Below are positions 36,896-47,460 of a stretch of DNA of 64,000 nt, one piece after another; position 1 is the first letter of the stretch; each line of letters opens with the position of its first letter. The stretch spans positions 1,116,001-1,180,000 of the forward strand of contig CP066225.1 of NCBI GenBank assembly GCA_016350165.1, written 5' to 3'. The stretch is from Planctomycetota bacterium. GTDB lineage: Bacteria; Planctomycetota; Phycisphaerae; Phycisphaerales; Phycisphaeraceae. The position numbers were made by a program, and so were the translations under genes. The notes below the pieces were generated by a model. That model was not told where the DNA came from. It did not search any database and saw only the letters and a program-made list of their open reading frames with translations.

Positions 36896-37144
36896 TCATT
36901 CACCATATTGATCCGGTGGCTCCATCGTATACTCATAATTCGCATCACCATCTTCGTTCTGATTTAAAGTTGGTGTTTCATCAACATACTGCTCTTCTTC
37001 ATCTAGCTTCTGAGCCTCTTGCGACTCTTCTGGCTGTGAATAATATGGATCATCACCTGGCACAAGTGATTTATCTGAGCAAGCTGTCATCATAAACAGC
37101 CCCCCCGCCAGTATGCTTATAAACAATACTTTTGTCGTATTCAT
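36896..37144 (-). CDS. Small acidic lipoprotein
   Basis: This 82-residue protein has a lipoprotein signal, MNTTKVLFISILAGGLFMMTAC (lipobox MTAC), then a short, very acidic Glu/Asp/Gln/Tyr-rich tail (DDPYYSQPEESQEAQKLDEEEQ) with no fold expected. It is probably membrane-anchored and disordered. GAAGGA lies about 12 bases upstream of the ATG. Function unknown. Confidence 0.7.
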   Translation of the reverse strand: MNTTKVLFISILAGGLFMMTACSDKSLVPGDDPYYSQPEESQEAQKLDEEEQYVDETPTLNQNEDGDANYEYTMEPPDQYGE

Positions 37145-37391
37145 GCCTAATATTATCCTTCGAAATCTCACATTTCTGTCTGGGAATTACACCTGCTCTA
37201 ATAACCAAGGGTTTTCAGCAACAAGGTCCTTTTACATCATGGACATTCCTCAAAGGATATTGAACTTATTCTGGTTGCCAGAAAACTAAAAACTGCATTT
37301 AATACACCGTTACTTTCAACTGCTTCAGCATATTTAAAACATCTTTAATTTGTGACGTCACTATTGCGCGTTCGTTAGGAGAATACATTCA

Positions 37392-37781
37392 ATGGTAGCT
37401 ATCAATCCAAGTGCATGGAAACATACCCTTGAACGAGCCAAGATTCGAATCATGCTCCAAGGGGACCTACCCAAAAGCCCATGTAGAATTGATGAAGATT
37501 CCAATCACATTAATTTATGTGCAGGCGCAATCGTAATACATGAATACTTACATTGTTATGCAGAAGAAAATGACATAAACGATTTTATAAACGAAATATC
37601 ACACTCTCAGGACAGTTCTTCACTTCTGGAAGCAGCTGCAAATCGTGGACTCCCTGTGAGTGTCATCCACGACATCATATCACTCAATGATGGCTTATCG
37701 CCAAAGTCGAGGGTCAGTGGCTTAGTCGAATATCTCGATCTCCTCACATACACACCTAAATCATCTACGAGTAAAGATTAG
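37392..37781 (+). CDS. Hypothetical protein
   Basis: This is a 129-residue protein without a signal or membrane segment. It contains LCAGAIVIHEYLHCYAEEND; HEYLH recalls a metalloprotease HExxH but lacks the second histidine spacing (HEYLH reads H-E-Y-L-H, so HExxH is formally present) and no further protease context is seen. TAGGAG eleven bases upstream supports the ATG. A terminator follows. No function is claimed. Confidence 0.65.
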   Translation: MVAINPSAWKHTLERAKIRIMLQGDLPKSPCRIDEDSNHINLCAGAIVIHEYLHCYAEENDINDFINEISHSQDSSSLLEAAANRGLPVSVIHDIISLNDGLSPKSRVSGLVEYLDLLTYTPKSSTSKD

Positions 37782-37800
37782 TTAGGCTAGCTTGCAAACA

Positions 37801-37828
37801 AAAAAACCCTGCATTTGCAGGGTTTTTT
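37801..37828. terminator. Bidirectional terminator
   Basis: AACCCTGC, loop ATTT, GCAGGGTT with runs of A and T on either side, between genes ending at 37781 (+) and 37850 (-). Confidence 0.9.
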
Positions 37829-37849
37829 AATGCTTACTCAATAGTCGTT

Positions 37850-40615
37850 TTAATCCTTTGCCATATTCCGAAGAACATTATGAAGAATGCCACCATTACG
37901 ATAGTAGTCAACTTCGACAGGTGTATCGATACGGCATGTCGTTACAAATTCGACTTTCGATCCGTCAGCCTTAGTTGCGATGACTTTCACATCTTGACGT
38001 GGCTGCAAGTTATCATCGATATCAATGTCAAATACTTCGGTCCCATCCAATCCTAACGATTCATGCGATTCGCCATCCTTAAAGCAAAGAGGCAATACTC
38101 CCATGCCAACCAAATTTGATCGGTGAATGCGTTCGAAAGATTTTGCAATAACAGCTTTCACATTCAGTAAGAACGTACCCTTTGCAGCCCAGTCACGGGA
38201 TGAACCCATACCATAATCAACACCTGCCAAAACAACCAGTGGCATCTCAGCTGTCTTATAGTTCTGCACTGCATCATAAATAAACGATGCATCTTCAGGC
38301 TTTCCGACAACTTCCTTATGAGCTGTAAAATCAGTTGTATAACCACCCTCAGTACCTGGAGCCAATTGATTCTTTACGCGAATGTTTGCAAATGTACCAC
38401 GTGTCATCACACGGTCATTACCACGACGCGAACCGTAAGAGTTGTACATTGATTTTGGCACATTGTTTTCATCCAGATATTGTGCTGCTGGCGTACCAGA
38501 TTTAATCGCACCTGCTGGTGAAATATGGTCAGTTGTAACCGAATCACCAAGCTTCGCCAAAACACGAGCACCACTAATTGCGCCAATAGGCTTAACTTCA
38601 GGCGTCAAACCAACAAAGAATGGCGGCTCTTGAACATAGGTCGATTTATCATCCCATGCATACAAATCACCAGTACTTGATTCAACAGCTTGCCACTCTT
38701 CCGAGCCCTTAAACACATCAGCATACTGAGTTGTAAACTGTTCGCGTGTCACTGAAGATTCAACCAGTTTTTGAACTTCGTCAGCTGTTGGCCAAATATC
38801 TTTCAAATAAACATCATTACCGTTGTGATCTTTCGTAAGCGGACTTTTTTGCAAATCAATATCAACTGTTCCTGCAATCGCGTAAGCCACAACCAATGGC
38901 GGCGAAGCAAGATAATTCGCTTTAATATCAGGTGAAATACGACCTTCAAAATTTCTATTACCTGACAAAACCGATGCAACAACCAAATCATTTTCATTGA
39001 TCGCTTTACTAATCGGTTCAGGCAATGGTCCTGAGTTGCCAATACAAGTTGTGCAACCATAGCCCACGGTATGGAAACCAAGTGCTTCCAAATCGGAAAC
39101 TAAATTCGCTTGCTTATAATATTCAGTTACAACCTTAGAACCCGGTGCAAGTGAAGTCTTAACCCAAGGCTTCGCTTTCAACCCCATTGCATTTGCTTTA
39201 CGTGCAACCAAACCAGCAGCTAACATAACTTCAGGATTCGATGTATTCGTACATGAAGTAATCGCTGCAATTGTAACTGCACCATGCTTAAGCTTGAATG
39301 TTTCGCCATTGAATTCAACATCAACACCGCTGCTTCCACCGTTAGTTTCAGCAACAGCAACACCACCTTCAGCTTCCATTTCAGAAGCAGTTGAATGCTT
39401 CGCAGCACTTGGCTTACCAAATGTCACTGACAAATCTTGCTGCCACTGTGACTGCATCGCCTTCAATTCAATACGATCCTGCGGACGTTTCGGGCCTGAC
39501 AAAGCAGGAACAACACTTCCCATATCAAGCTCAAGTACATCGGTATACACAATCTCATGTGAATCATCACGCCACAACCCCTGAGCCTTACAGTATTGCT
39601 CAACTGTCGCAATCAGATCTTTATCACGACCTGACAATTCCATGTACTTGGTTGTTTGTTCATCAATTGGGAAGAAGCCCATGGTCGCACCATACTCAGG
39701 TGCCATGTTCGCAATCGTCGCGCGATTAGCCAAAGGCATCTCAGCCAAACCCGGACCAAAGAACTCAACGAACTTGCCAACCACACCATGCTCACGCAAC
39801 ATCTCAGTTATACGCAACACTAAATCTGTTGCTGTCACACCTTCAGCTAATTTCCCAGTCAGCTTAAAGCCAACAACTTCAGGAATCAGCATGTAAATCG
39901 GCTGACCAAGCATCACTGCCTCAGCTTCAATGCCGCCAACACCCCAACCAACAACACCCAAACCGTTGATCATCGTTGTATGTGAATCGGTACCCACTAG
40001 TGAGTCCGGGTACAGCGTTTGATTAGAATCCCAAACACCTTTCGCGAGGTACTCAAGATTAACTTGATGAATAATACCTGTCGCAGGTGGAACGACTCTA
40101 AAGTTATCAAACGCTTGCTGACCCCACTTCAAGAACTGGTAGCGTTCATTGTTTCGCTCAAACTCTTTTTCAGAGTTAATCGTCAATGCAACTTCACTAG
40201 CAAATGCATCAACTTGCACTGAGTGATCAATCACCAAGTCACAAGGCACCAGTGGATTAACTTTCTTTGCATCAGCTTCATTACCTGTCATGCGAACAAT
40301 CGCAGCACGCATCGCGGCCAAGTCCACAACTGCTGGCACACCTGTAAAGTCCTGCAACACCACACGACCCGGCTTAAATGGAATTTCCACCTCACCAACA
40401 TTCTTAGCGTTATAACCAGCGAGCGCTTTTACATGCTCCTCGGTCACAACGTAGTTATCCAGATTTCTCAAACATGCTTCCAAAAGCACTTTGATCGAAT
40501 ACGGCAACTTGTCGATTTCGCCAACACCACGCAGCGCATCCAACTTATATATTGCTCGTTCACCAAGCGGCGTTTCAATCTTCGCCGCAGCACCAAACGG
40601 GTCTACTTTCGACAT
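37850..40615 (-). CDS. acnA: Aconitate hydratase A
   Basis: Aconitase isomerises citrate to isocitrate in the TCA cycle with a [4Fe-4S] cluster. The 921-residue protein is of AcnA/IRP type: [35 protein letters not shown] (near residue 208), the cluster cysteines in [10 protein letters not shown] and [12 protein letters not shown], and the swivelling-domain [15 protein letters not shown] and [16 protein letters not shown]. The length is slightly above the usual 890. AAGGA nine bases upstream of ATG 40615 supports the start. Confidence 0.96.
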   Translation of the reverse strand: MSKVDPFGAAAKIETPLGERAIYKLDALRGVGEIDKLPYSIKVLLEACLRNLDNYVVTEEHVKALAGYNAKNVGEVEIPFKPGRVVLQDFTGVPAVVDLAAMRAAIVRMTGNEADAKKVNPLVPCDLVIDHSVQVDAFASEVALTINSEKEFERNNERYQFLKWGQQAFDNFRVVPPATGIIHQVNLEYLAKGVWDSNQTLYPDSLVGTDSHTTMINGLGVVGWGVGGIEAEAVMLGQPIYMLIPEVVGFKLTGKLAEGVTATDLVLRITEMLREHGVVGKFVEFFGPGLAEMPLANRATIANMAPEYGATMGFFPIDEQTTKYMELSGRDKDLIATVEQYCKAQGLWRDDSHEIVYTDVLELDMGSVVPALSGPKRPQDRIELKAMQSQWQQDLSVTFGKPSAAKHSTASEMEAEGGVAVAETNGGSSGVDVEFNGETFKLKHGAVTIAAITSCTNTSNPEVMLAAGLVARKANAMGLKAKPWVKTSLAPGSKVVTEYYKQANLVSDLEALGFHTVGYGCTTCIGNSGPLPEPISKAINENDLVVASVLSGNRNFEGRISPDIKANYLASPPLVVAYAIAGTVDIDLQKSPLTKDHNGNDVYLKDIWPTADEVQKLVESSVTREQFTTQYADVFKGSEEWQAVESSTGDLYAWDDKSTYVQEPPFFVGLTPEVKPIGAISGARVLAKLGDSVTTDHISPAGAIKSGTPAAQYLDENNVPKSMYNSYGSRRGNDRVMTRGTFANIRVKNQLAPGTEGGYTTDFTAHKEVVGKPEDASFIYDAVQNYKTAEMPLVVLAGVDYGMGSSRDWAAKGTFLLNVKAVIAKSFERIHRSNLVGMGVLPLCFKDGESHESLGLDGTEVFDIDIDDNLQPRQDVKVIATKADGSKVEFVTTCRIDTPVEVDYYRNGGILHNVLRNMAKD

Positions 40616-40949
40616 CGTCTTCAGTCCTTATCCACTTATGAAACAAGGTGTTATAGATACGCCACCACATCACGTAGCAGCGACGGGCACAGACATAACA
40701 CAGACAGAATTCTAATTACAGCACATCACAAACAGCCAAACCTAACTGTCGTGAAACTGGTAAAAAGCCCAGATTGTCCTTAAAAAACTCGGTTTCTCTG
40801 GGAAAATATGGTAGCAGCCTACTTCAAACCTAGCAAAACACATCACAATCTAAACCAAATTAATCACTGAATCTTATCTAACCGCATATTAGATAGATAC
40901 AACAAATTCCAAATGTGAGTTACTCACAAAAAACACATACAATTACTGA
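40616..40949. other. Divergent region between acnA and miaA
   Basis: This is C-rich on the + strand. It should hold both promoters. The only structured element seen is the 16-base CTAA…TTAGA motif at 40878, here extended to a 6-bp inverted repeat ATCTAA/TTAGAT. Confidence 0.45.
40878..40893 (+). repeat. CTAAYCNNNNRTTAGA motif, site 1
   Basis: CTAACCGCATATTAGA lies in the acnA-miaA divergent region, 56 bases before miaA. The flanks extend the inverted repeat to ATCTAA/TTAGAT. Confidence 0.5.
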
Positions 40950-41945
40950 ATGCAGATTCCTTCTCACAACCTCCGCCCCATCATCATCCTCGGCCCAACA
41001 GCCGGTGGCAAAAGCGAACTCGCCGTCCGACTATGTGAATCACTACCAGAACATGGCGAAGTCATCTCAGCCGATTCCATGCAAATCTATAAACACATGG
41101 ATGCTGGCACCGCAAAACCAAATCTTGATCAACGCTTTCGTGCTCCCCATCAAATGATCGATATCGCTGAACCAACCGAACGATTCACTGTTTCACACTG
41201 GTTAACGCAAACCGAAGATCATCTCACAAGATTAGCAAACGAAAATATACGCGCCATCATCGTCGGCGGCACAAACCTTTACCTCAATGCACTCCTTCAA
41301 GGGATGTTTGAAGGGCCAGGCGAAGATCCAGAATTCCGCGCTTCACTCAACGACATTCATGAACACGATCTGCATATACGTCTTTCAAAGATCGACCCCG
41401 AAGCAGTAACACGCATCTTCCCCAATGATCGCAAACGCATCATCCGTGCACTCGAAGTTCACCATCTCACAGGCCGCCCCATTTCCGATTGGCAAAAACA
41501 ATGGGACGCTGAAAAACTAAAACCATACCGTCACAACCCCATCCTCATCGGCCTCGATTGGCCAGTCGATCCAATCAACTCACGCATCAACCTACGCGTC
41601 AAAGCCATGTTCTACCCTGAAAAAGTAGACTCAGAACTTGCACGTGAAGTTTGCCTTAATGGTGAATCTCTCGTCGAGGAAACGCGCAGACTCGAAGAAG
41701 CAAACCTCTTAGGCAAACAAGCTCGCGAAGCCCTCGGCTACAAACAAGTGCTCGACTACCTCAACCGCAACCTCTCGCTCAGCGATGCCTTCGAACGCAC
41801 AAAAATCCTCACACGTCGTTTCGCAAAACAGCAACGCACATGGCTACGTCGTTACCGTAACGTCCATTGGATTCCTGCTCACGACAAATCCGACGACGAC
41901 CGTCTCACTGCCACTCTGGACATACTCAATAACCTCTCAGACTAA
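40950..41945 (+). CDS. miaA: tRNA dimethylallyltransferase
   Basis: MiaA transfers a dimethylallyl group to A37 of tRNAs reading codons that start with U. The 331-residue protein shows the P-loop ILGPTAGGKSELAV, EVISADSMQIYKHMDAGTAKP, HQMIDI, AIIVGGTNLYLNALLQG and NDRKRIIRALEVHHLTGRP, all standard. Length is normal. No clear ribosome site precedes ATG 40950. Confidence 0.95.
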   Translation: MQIPSHNLRPIIILGPTAGGKSELAVRLCESLPEHGEVISADSMQIYKHMDAGTAKPNLDQRFRAPHQMIDIAEPTERFTVSHWLTQTEDHLTRLANENIRAIIVGGTNLYLNALLQGMFEGPGEDPEFRASLNDIHEHDLHIRLSKIDPEAVTRIFPNDRKRIIRALEVHHLTGRPISDWQKQWDAEKLKPYRHNPILIGLDWPVDPINSRINLRVKAMFYPEKVDSELAREVCLNGESLVEETRRLEEANLLGKQAREALGYKQVLDYLNRNLSLSDAFERTKILTRRFAKQQRTWLRRYRNVHWIPAHDKSDDDRLTATLDILNNLSD

Positions 41946-42024
41946 AATCCTTCACAGTATTCAGACTCCCAATTAGAATACACCTGTATTCAATCTATCA
42001 CTTCAAACATTTTCGGGAGTCAAC

Positions 42025-42528
42025 ATGAAACGCGCACTACCTATTTTTCTTATTGCAATCACTCTACTTTCTGCAGCATGCGTCACATCACAACCACACC
42101 CTGTAGATACATCACAAACTTCCGCAAAAGAAATTTGGCCAAAAGCTGAAAACACCAAACCAATCCTCGGTCGCCCTGGACGACAAGTCGGCTATGCTCG
42201 CAGCCTCATGACTGGAAATAATCAATACCGAGGTGAAGGCGAACTACGTGGCCAAATCATTTTTCTAAACGACCAAAAATTTCAACTAAATCTTCTTTTC
42301 ACAAAAAGCCGTAACTTCGATTCCAACACATTCTCCTTCTCAGCCCATGGCTCATGGGACGCTACTGACGAAAACAATCTCACACTCGGCGGCGAACAAA
42401 ATTTCGATGGCAACATCTCCGATTTCTCTGCCAACGCAATCATTCAACAGAAAAGCCCCAACCTCACATACTTCTGGCTAACCATCCCCGGTGATCACTC
42501 AAACGTCATGACTTTTGAACTTCAATAA
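42025..42528 (+). CDS. Lipoprotein of unknown function
   Basis: This 167-residue protein begins MKRALPIFLIAITLLSAAC, a lipoprotein signal with lipobox LSAAC. The rest is beta-rich (GEGELRGQIIFLNDQKFQLNLLFTKSRNFDSNTFSFSAHGSWD) and probably a small periplasmic beta fold. GGGAG seven bases before the ATG supports the start. It lies 79 bases after miaA and ends at a terminator. Function unknown. Confidence 0.8.
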   Translation: MKRALPIFLIAITLLSAACVTSQPHPVDTSQTSAKEIWPKAENTKPILGRPGRQVGYARSLMTGNNQYRGEGELRGQIIFLNDQKFQLNLLFTKSRNFDSNTFSFSAHGSWDATDENNLTLGGEQNFDGNISDFSANAIIQQKSPNLTYFWLTIPGDHSNVMTFELQ

Positions 42529-43061
42529 TCTGAAAAATCTCATACTCAACCCAAATTACTCCGCGACCAGTCTTCACTGGTCATTTTTTACACATTCCAA
42601 TTTTTCTCACCCAATTACCCACCAAAATCAAAAAAATTTTGAGACATTTTTTGCCATTATCTATATATACATCCGCCACCAATCTCGAACTACACTTCCT
42701 CCCCACCTCAATCCCACCTAAAAGCCTGTCTTTACTAGCACATGCTTCCAAATCCCCACCTCTTCAAAACCACTTCAAACATACCAAACAAAGGCCAAAC
42801 TCAATAACCTGTATTAGGGGAAATCATACCACTTTCATAATAGGTTGCTGTTACAGCACTTAGATATGGGACTTGACAACCCCCCTCAAGCAGCATGATG
42901 ATATCGCCCGATCGACCTGTCATAGGATACATGCAGAGCGACCACGCATCCCCACAACCACACACACTTTGCCTACCTCAATTGCCTCTGGCACAAGATC
43001 CCATGGTTGGACGTAACTATATATAAACATCAAACGGGCACGCCCCGCTACACGGATACAC
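42529..43061. other. Spacer upstream of topA
   Basis: This is strongly C-rich and gene-free. It contains the terminator at 42565 and a weak TTGA/TCAA hairpin near 42872. TATATA around 43020 may be part of a topA promoter, but no matching -35 box was found. Confidence 0.45.
42565..42589 (+). terminator. Terminator of the lipoprotein gene
   Basis: GACCAGT, loop CTTC, ACTGGTC followed by A and six T. Confidence 0.85.
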
Positions 43062-45719
43062 ATGGCTAAGAAAAAAGCGACCAAAAAGAAAGCCTCCAAG
43101 AAAAAGGCATCTAAGAAGAAGGCTTCAACACGCCGCTCACGTTACGCTGTCCCTGACGCTACTGACAAACAGCTCGTGATCGTCGAATCACCCACCAAAG
43201 CTAAGACTATCAACAAATATCTTGGCCCCGATTACGTCGTCATGGCTTCCGTAGGTCACGTACGCGACCTACCCATGCGTAATCCCAAGGGTGTCAAAAA
43301 TCCTGTCCCCGGTGTTGACCTCGAAAACAAGTTCGAACCAACCTACGACATTCTCCCCGACAAAAAAGACACCGTTAAAGGTCTCACCAAAGCAGCGAAG
43401 CAAGCACGCGACGTCTGGTTCGCGACCGACCTCGACCGTGAGGGGGAAGCCATCGCCTGGCACCTCGCTCACGCGCTCGACGTAGACACAGTCAATGCAA
43501 AACGTGTCGTCTTTAACGCTATCACCAAATCAGAAATCGAACACGCATTCTCAAACCCACGTCCCATCGAAGACGATCGTGTCAACGCTCAACAAGCTCG
43601 CCGCATCCTCGACCGCATCGTGGGTTATCAAGTCTCGCCATTACTTTGGAAAAAAGTAGCTGGCGGTCTCTCCGCAGGTCGTGTTCAATCTGTCGCAACA
43701 CGTCTCGTTGTTGAACGTGAACGTGAGATTGATGCATTCATCCCCGATGAATACTGGAAAGTTACAGGCCTCTTCGCCACTGATCCAGCACAAGCCTCAC
43801 CTCTCGCCAAAGCATGGCAAGAATTCCTCGAATCCGCACCAATCAAGCCCAACTCCTTCGGGTCAAACGTCGGACAACGCACCATCAAAGAGCAAATCGC
43901 GTGGCTTTCAGACAACAAAGCCATCAAAGCCGAACTCTTTGAACTCGCTGGTTCAAAATTCCAACCAGACAACCGCGACGATGCACTCAACATCGCCAAA
44001 GCTCTTGGCTTCTCTCTCGACGAAGCTGTCGAAACAGAAGACGAAAAAGCCAAAGGCCCAGCCAAGAATCTCTGCAAATATCTAGGCCACGTCGCTGACG
44101 ACGCACCTGACTACAAAATAGACTCGATCACAACCAAACGATCCAAGTCGCGCCCACCTGCCCCATTCATTACCTCAACAATGCAGCAGCAAGCATCCAC
44201 TCGCATCGGCTTCACACTCAAACGAACCATGCGTGTCGCTCAACAGCTTTACGAAGGTATCGACCTCAAGGGTGCACGCGGCCAAACCGGTCTCATCACC
44301 TACATGCGTACCGACTCGACCCACATCTCCGGCGACGCCCTCCGCTCTGTCCGAGATTTCATCCAGCAAGAGTACGGCCCCAACTACCTCCCAGACAAAC
44401 CTAACTTCTACGCCTCCTCCAACAAAGCCGCTCAGGAAGCCCACGAAGCCATCCGCCCCACAGACCCGTCAATCACACCAGAATCCATCCGAAGCCGCCT
44501 CAGCGACGAGCAATTCAAGCTATACGACCTCATTTGGCGACGATTCGTCGCCTGCCAGATGGCTCACGCTCAATCTGACTCCACAACCGTCGTCATCGCT
44601 GCTGACACCTCAGCAGGCAACGCCAAGTTCAAAGCCACCGGCCGCAACATCGTCTTCGACGGTTTCTATCGCGTCTCAGGCTACTTCGGCGACGACATCA
44701 TCTTCCCACCGCTCACCGAAGGTCAGCCCGTCGGTCCAATGCACCTCAACCCCTCACAGCACTTCACATCACCACCACCACGCTACACCGAAGCTTCACT
44801 TCAGAAGAAACTCGAAGAAGAAGGCATCGGACGCCCATCAACATACGCCGCAATCATCGGCACGATCCAGGATCGTAAGTATGTTGAAACACTCACCCCG
44901 CGCGACAAGCGTCTCATGGCCACAGACCTCGGCATGATCGTCACTGACATGCTCGCCGAAGCATTCCCAGTCATCATGGACGTGCCGTACACACGTCAGA
45001 TGGAAGCCGAACTCGACAAAATTGAGTCCGAGCATCACGACTGGAAGCAAATGCTCGCTGACTTCTATGGCCCATTCAAAACCAAACTCGAACTCGCACA
45101 CGAAACGCTGCAACACGCAAAAGCAGTCACCGAACCTGCCCCATACAAGTGCGAAACCTGTGGTGCAGAAACCGTCTACCGCTTCGGCAAGAACGGCCGC
45201 TTTCTCTCATGCTCACGCTACCCCGATTGTAAGTACGCAGCACCTGTCGACCGTGAAGGCAAACCACAACAGCCTGAACAAACCGACATCCTCTGCCCAA
45301 TCGACGACAAACCAATGATCAAGCGTAAAGGTCGCTTCGGCCCATTCCTCGCTTCATCAAACTATCCTGAAGTTAAATTCATCCTCAAGATCGATCCAAA
45401 AACTCACGCAGTCGTCTTGCCCAAAACACCACCAATGCTCACCGACCTGCCTTGCCCGAAATGTGGCGAGCAACTCAACGTCCGTGACTCCAAGCGTGGT
45501 TTCTGGCTCTCATGTTCAGCCTTCCCCAAATGTCGTGGTCGCGGCAAACTCTCGGATCTCACCGAAGAACAAGTCAAAGACATGGAATCCAAATGGTCCA
45601 AGCACGTCGCTGACAACCCACAGCCAGACATCAAGACCGCCGACGGCGTCACCCTCAAAGACGACACTTACATCCCACGTGTCATGGGCGAAGAAACTGA
45701 ATCCGCCGACGTCGCGTAA
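43062..45719 (+). CDS. topA: DNA topoisomerase I
   Basis: This type IA topoisomerase relaxes negative supercoils. The 885 residues run: a lysine-rich repeat tail (KKKATKKKASKKKASKKKAS, 1-22), TOPRIM domain (LVIVESPTKAKTINKYL; acidic DLDREGEAIAWHL), RILDRIVGYQVSPLLWKKV, GGLSAGRVQSVATRL, and the catalytic tyrosine in GLITYMRTDSTHIS. Three C-terminal ribbon repeats follow: a four-cysteine CETC…CSRYPDC, a middle one that has lost its cysteines (CPIDDKPMIKRKGRFGPFLASSNYPEV), and CPKC…CSAFPKC. The lysine tail is an addition to the classic enzyme. Confidence 0.95.
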   Translation: MAKKKATKKKASKKKASKKKASTRRSRYAVPDATDKQLVIVESPTKAKTINKYLGPDYVVMASVGHVRDLPMRNPKGVKNPVPGVDLENKFEPTYDILPDKKDTVKGLTKAAKQARDVWFATDLDREGEAIAWHLAHALDVDTVNAKRVVFNAITKSEIEHAFSNPRPIEDDRVNAQQARRILDRIVGYQVSPLLWKKVAGGLSAGRVQSVATRLVVEREREIDAFIPDEYWKVTGLFATDPAQASPLAKAWQEFLESAPIKPNSFGSNVGQRTIKEQIAWLSDNKAIKAELFELAGSKFQPDNRDDALNIAKALGFSLDEAVETEDEKAKGPAKNLCKYLGHVADDAPDYKIDSITTKRSKSRPPAPFITSTMQQQASTRIGFTLKRTMRVAQQLYEGIDLKGARGQTGLITYMRTDSTHISGDALRSVRDFIQQEYGPNYLPDKPNFYASSNKAAQEAHEAIRPTDPSITPESIRSRLSDEQFKLYDLIWRRFVACQMAHAQSDSTTVVIAADTSAGNAKFKATGRNIVFDGFYRVSGYFGDDIIFPPLTEGQPVGPMHLNPSQHFTSPPPRYTEASLQKKLEEEGIGRPSTYAAIIGTIQDRKYVETLTPRDKRLMATDLGMIVTDMLAEAFPVIMDVPYTRQMEAELDKIESEHHDWKQMLADFYGPFKTKLELAHETLQHAKAVTEPAPYKCETCGAETVYRFGKNGRFLSCSRYPDCKYAAPVDREGKPQQPEQTDILCPIDDKPMIKRKGRFGPFLASSNYPEVKFILKIDPKTHAVVLPKTPPMLTDLPCPKCGEQLNVRDSKRGFWLSCSAFPKCRGRGKLSDLTEEQVKDMESKWSKHVADNPQPDIKTADGVTLKDDTYIPRVMGEETESADVA

Positions 45720-45720
45720 A

Positions 45721-45736
45721 CTAATCAACAATTAGA
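45721..45736 (+). repeat. CTAAYCNNNNRTTAGA motif, site 2
   Basis: CTAATCAACAATTAGA starts 2 bases after the topA stop and lies before its terminator. Confidence 0.5.
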
Positions 45737-45742
45737 CATAAC

Positions 45743-45771
45743 AAAAGGCAGCTATTTTTAGCTGCCTTTTT
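45743..45771. terminator. Bidirectional terminator between topA and glnA
   Basis: AAGGCAGCT, loop of 6, AGCTGCCTT with T-runs on both strands. Confidence 0.9.
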
Positions 45772-45794
45772 CATTTATTCATTTTTAACGACAT

Positions 45795-47207
45795 TTAAAT
45801 ATCGTAGTACATACAAAACTCATACGGGTGAGGTCGTGTACTCAATGCACCAATCTCCATCTCTCGTTTATACTTCACCCAATACCGAATCACATCCTCA
45901 GTAAACACATTACCCTTGAGTAAATATTCATAATCGTTCTCAAGTGCCGTCAATGCATCCGACAAATCGCGTGGCACCTGATCAATCATCATCTGCTCTT
46001 CAGGCAACAAACTCTCCATCGGCTTATCCATTGGCTCACCCGGCTCAATACGATTCTCAATTCCATCAATCATCGCCATCGTCGTCGCCGCAAAAGCCAA
46101 ATACGGATTACACGAACTGTCCGGACAACGAAACTCTAATCGTCGCTTAGACGCGTCCTGAGAATACTGCGGAATACGAATCGCCGATGTTCTATTTCTT
46201 GATGAATAAGTCACATTCACCGGCGCCTCATACCCCGGCACCAATCGCTTATACGAATTCGTTGTCGGATTCGTAAACGCACACAACGATCCCGCATGTT
46301 TCAGTATCCCGCCAATCGCATACAATCCAACCTTCGACAATCCCGCATAATGATTCCCACCCATCAGTGGCTCCCCATTCTTCCACAACGACAAGTGCGT
46401 ATGCATCCCCGACCCGTTATCACCAAACAACGGCTTCGGCATAAACGTCGCCGTTTTTCCATGACTCGCCGCAATACTCTTGATGTAGTACTTCACAAAC
46501 ATCAGCGCATCCGCCATGTCCGTCAAACCCTTCGCAACCAGATCAATTTCCGCCTGACCACCCGTCGCTACCTCATGATGATGTTCACTCACACCAATCC
46601 CCGCATCCTCCAACATACTCACCATCTCGCACCGCATATCAATCAGCGTATCTGTCGGCCCGCACGGGAAATAACCTTCATTCTGCCTCACCTGATAACC
46701 ACGATTCCCCTCCACATCTTTCCCACGATTCCAAACCCCCTCAACACTATCCATCTCATAGACGCCAAAATTAATCCCCTGATCAAATCGCGCCTTATCA
46801 AAAACAAAAAACTCAAGCTCCGGCCCAAACCGCGCCTCATCCGCAATACCACTATCCTCCAGATAAGCCTCAGCTTTTCTCGCAACCGACCTTGGATCAC
46901 GTGAAAATCTTTTCTTCGTTACAGGATCTTTAACATCACCAATCATCGCCAGCGTTTTCGCTTTGATAAACGGATCAATCTGAGCCGTCTCACTCACTGG
47001 CACAATAATCTTGTCACCTTCATTAATCGCTTCCCAACCACGCACCGCCGAGCCATCAAAACCAAACCCTTCACTAAAAGATTCCTGCACCAATTCATGC
47101 GCCGGATACATCACATGCTGCCACGTTCCCGGAAAGTCCATAAACCGGCAATCAACATACTCAATCTTCTTCGTCTTAATCAGCTGCAATACCTGTACCG
47201 GCGTCAT
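45795..47207 (-). CDS. glnA: Glutamine synthetase type I
   Basis: It makes glutamine from glutamate, ammonia and ATP as a dodecamer. The 470 residues show FGFDGSAVRGW, GPELEFFVFD, CGPTDTLIDMRCEM, HHHEVATGGQAEID, NGSGMHTHLSLWKNG, NPTTNSYKRLVPGYEAP, SSRNRTSAIRIP and RRLEFRCPDSSCNPYLAFAA: a GSI of normal length with the beta-type insertion. Unusually, where enterobacterial enzymes have KNLYDLPPEE with the adenylylated tyrosine, this one has KPMESLLPEE, so that control cannot operate there. AGAGGA seven bases before the ATG supports the start. Confidence 0.95.
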   Translation of the reverse strand: MTPVQVLQLIKTKKIEYVDCRFMDFPGTWQHVMYPAHELVQESFSEGFGFDGSAVRGWEAINEGDKIIVPVSETAQIDPFIKAKTLAMIGDVKDPVTKKRFSRDPRSVARKAEAYLEDSGIADEARFGPELEFFVFDKARFDQGINFGVYEMDSVEGVWNRGKDVEGNRGYQVRQNEGYFPCGPTDTLIDMRCEMVSMLEDAGIGVSEHHHEVATGGQAEIDLVAKGLTDMADALMFVKYYIKSIAASHGKTATFMPKPLFGDNGSGMHTHLSLWKNGEPLMGGNHYAGLSKVGLYAIGGILKHAGSLCAFTNPTTNSYKRLVPGYEAPVNVTYSSRNRTSAIRIPQYSQDASKRRLEFRCPDSSCNPYLAFAATTMAMIDGIENRIEPGEPMDKPMESLLPEEQMMIDQVPRDLSDALTALENDYEYLLKGNVFTEDVIRYWVKYKREMEIGALSTRPHPYEFCMYYDI

Positions 47208-47371
47208 ACATCTATCCTCTTATTAGAGTCATCTAATCCTCAACCACAACAATCATTCGCAATATCATACCCCAAACCCCATCTCCCCTTCGACCATTTC
47301 CAAGCCTAAATCCAAAATACCTAAAACCGCTGCCTATTCTTTGCGCATTGCCTAATTTTTACGCAAAACTA

Positions 47372-47400
47372 TTCGCATTATTTTGCTACTCCTATACAAT
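47372..47400 (+). promoter_or_regulatory. Candidate promoter for the 47461 gene
   Basis: TTCGCA (47372-47377) and TACAAT (47395-47400) are 17 bases apart, 60 bases before the start codon. Confidence 0.35.
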
Positions 47401-47460
47401 CTGCCCACTTCCGTTCCTTATTTATTCCGTTCTCAAACTTCCGCAAAAGGGCTTGAGTTT

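Noticed and set aside
37392-37781. HEYLH read as a zinc metalloprotease motif
   Set aside because: The protein is short and lacks further ligands or a family context; the match may be chance.
42985-43020. TGGCAC resembling a sigma-54 -24 box before topA
   Set aside because: The required TTGC-type -12 box is missing at the right distance.
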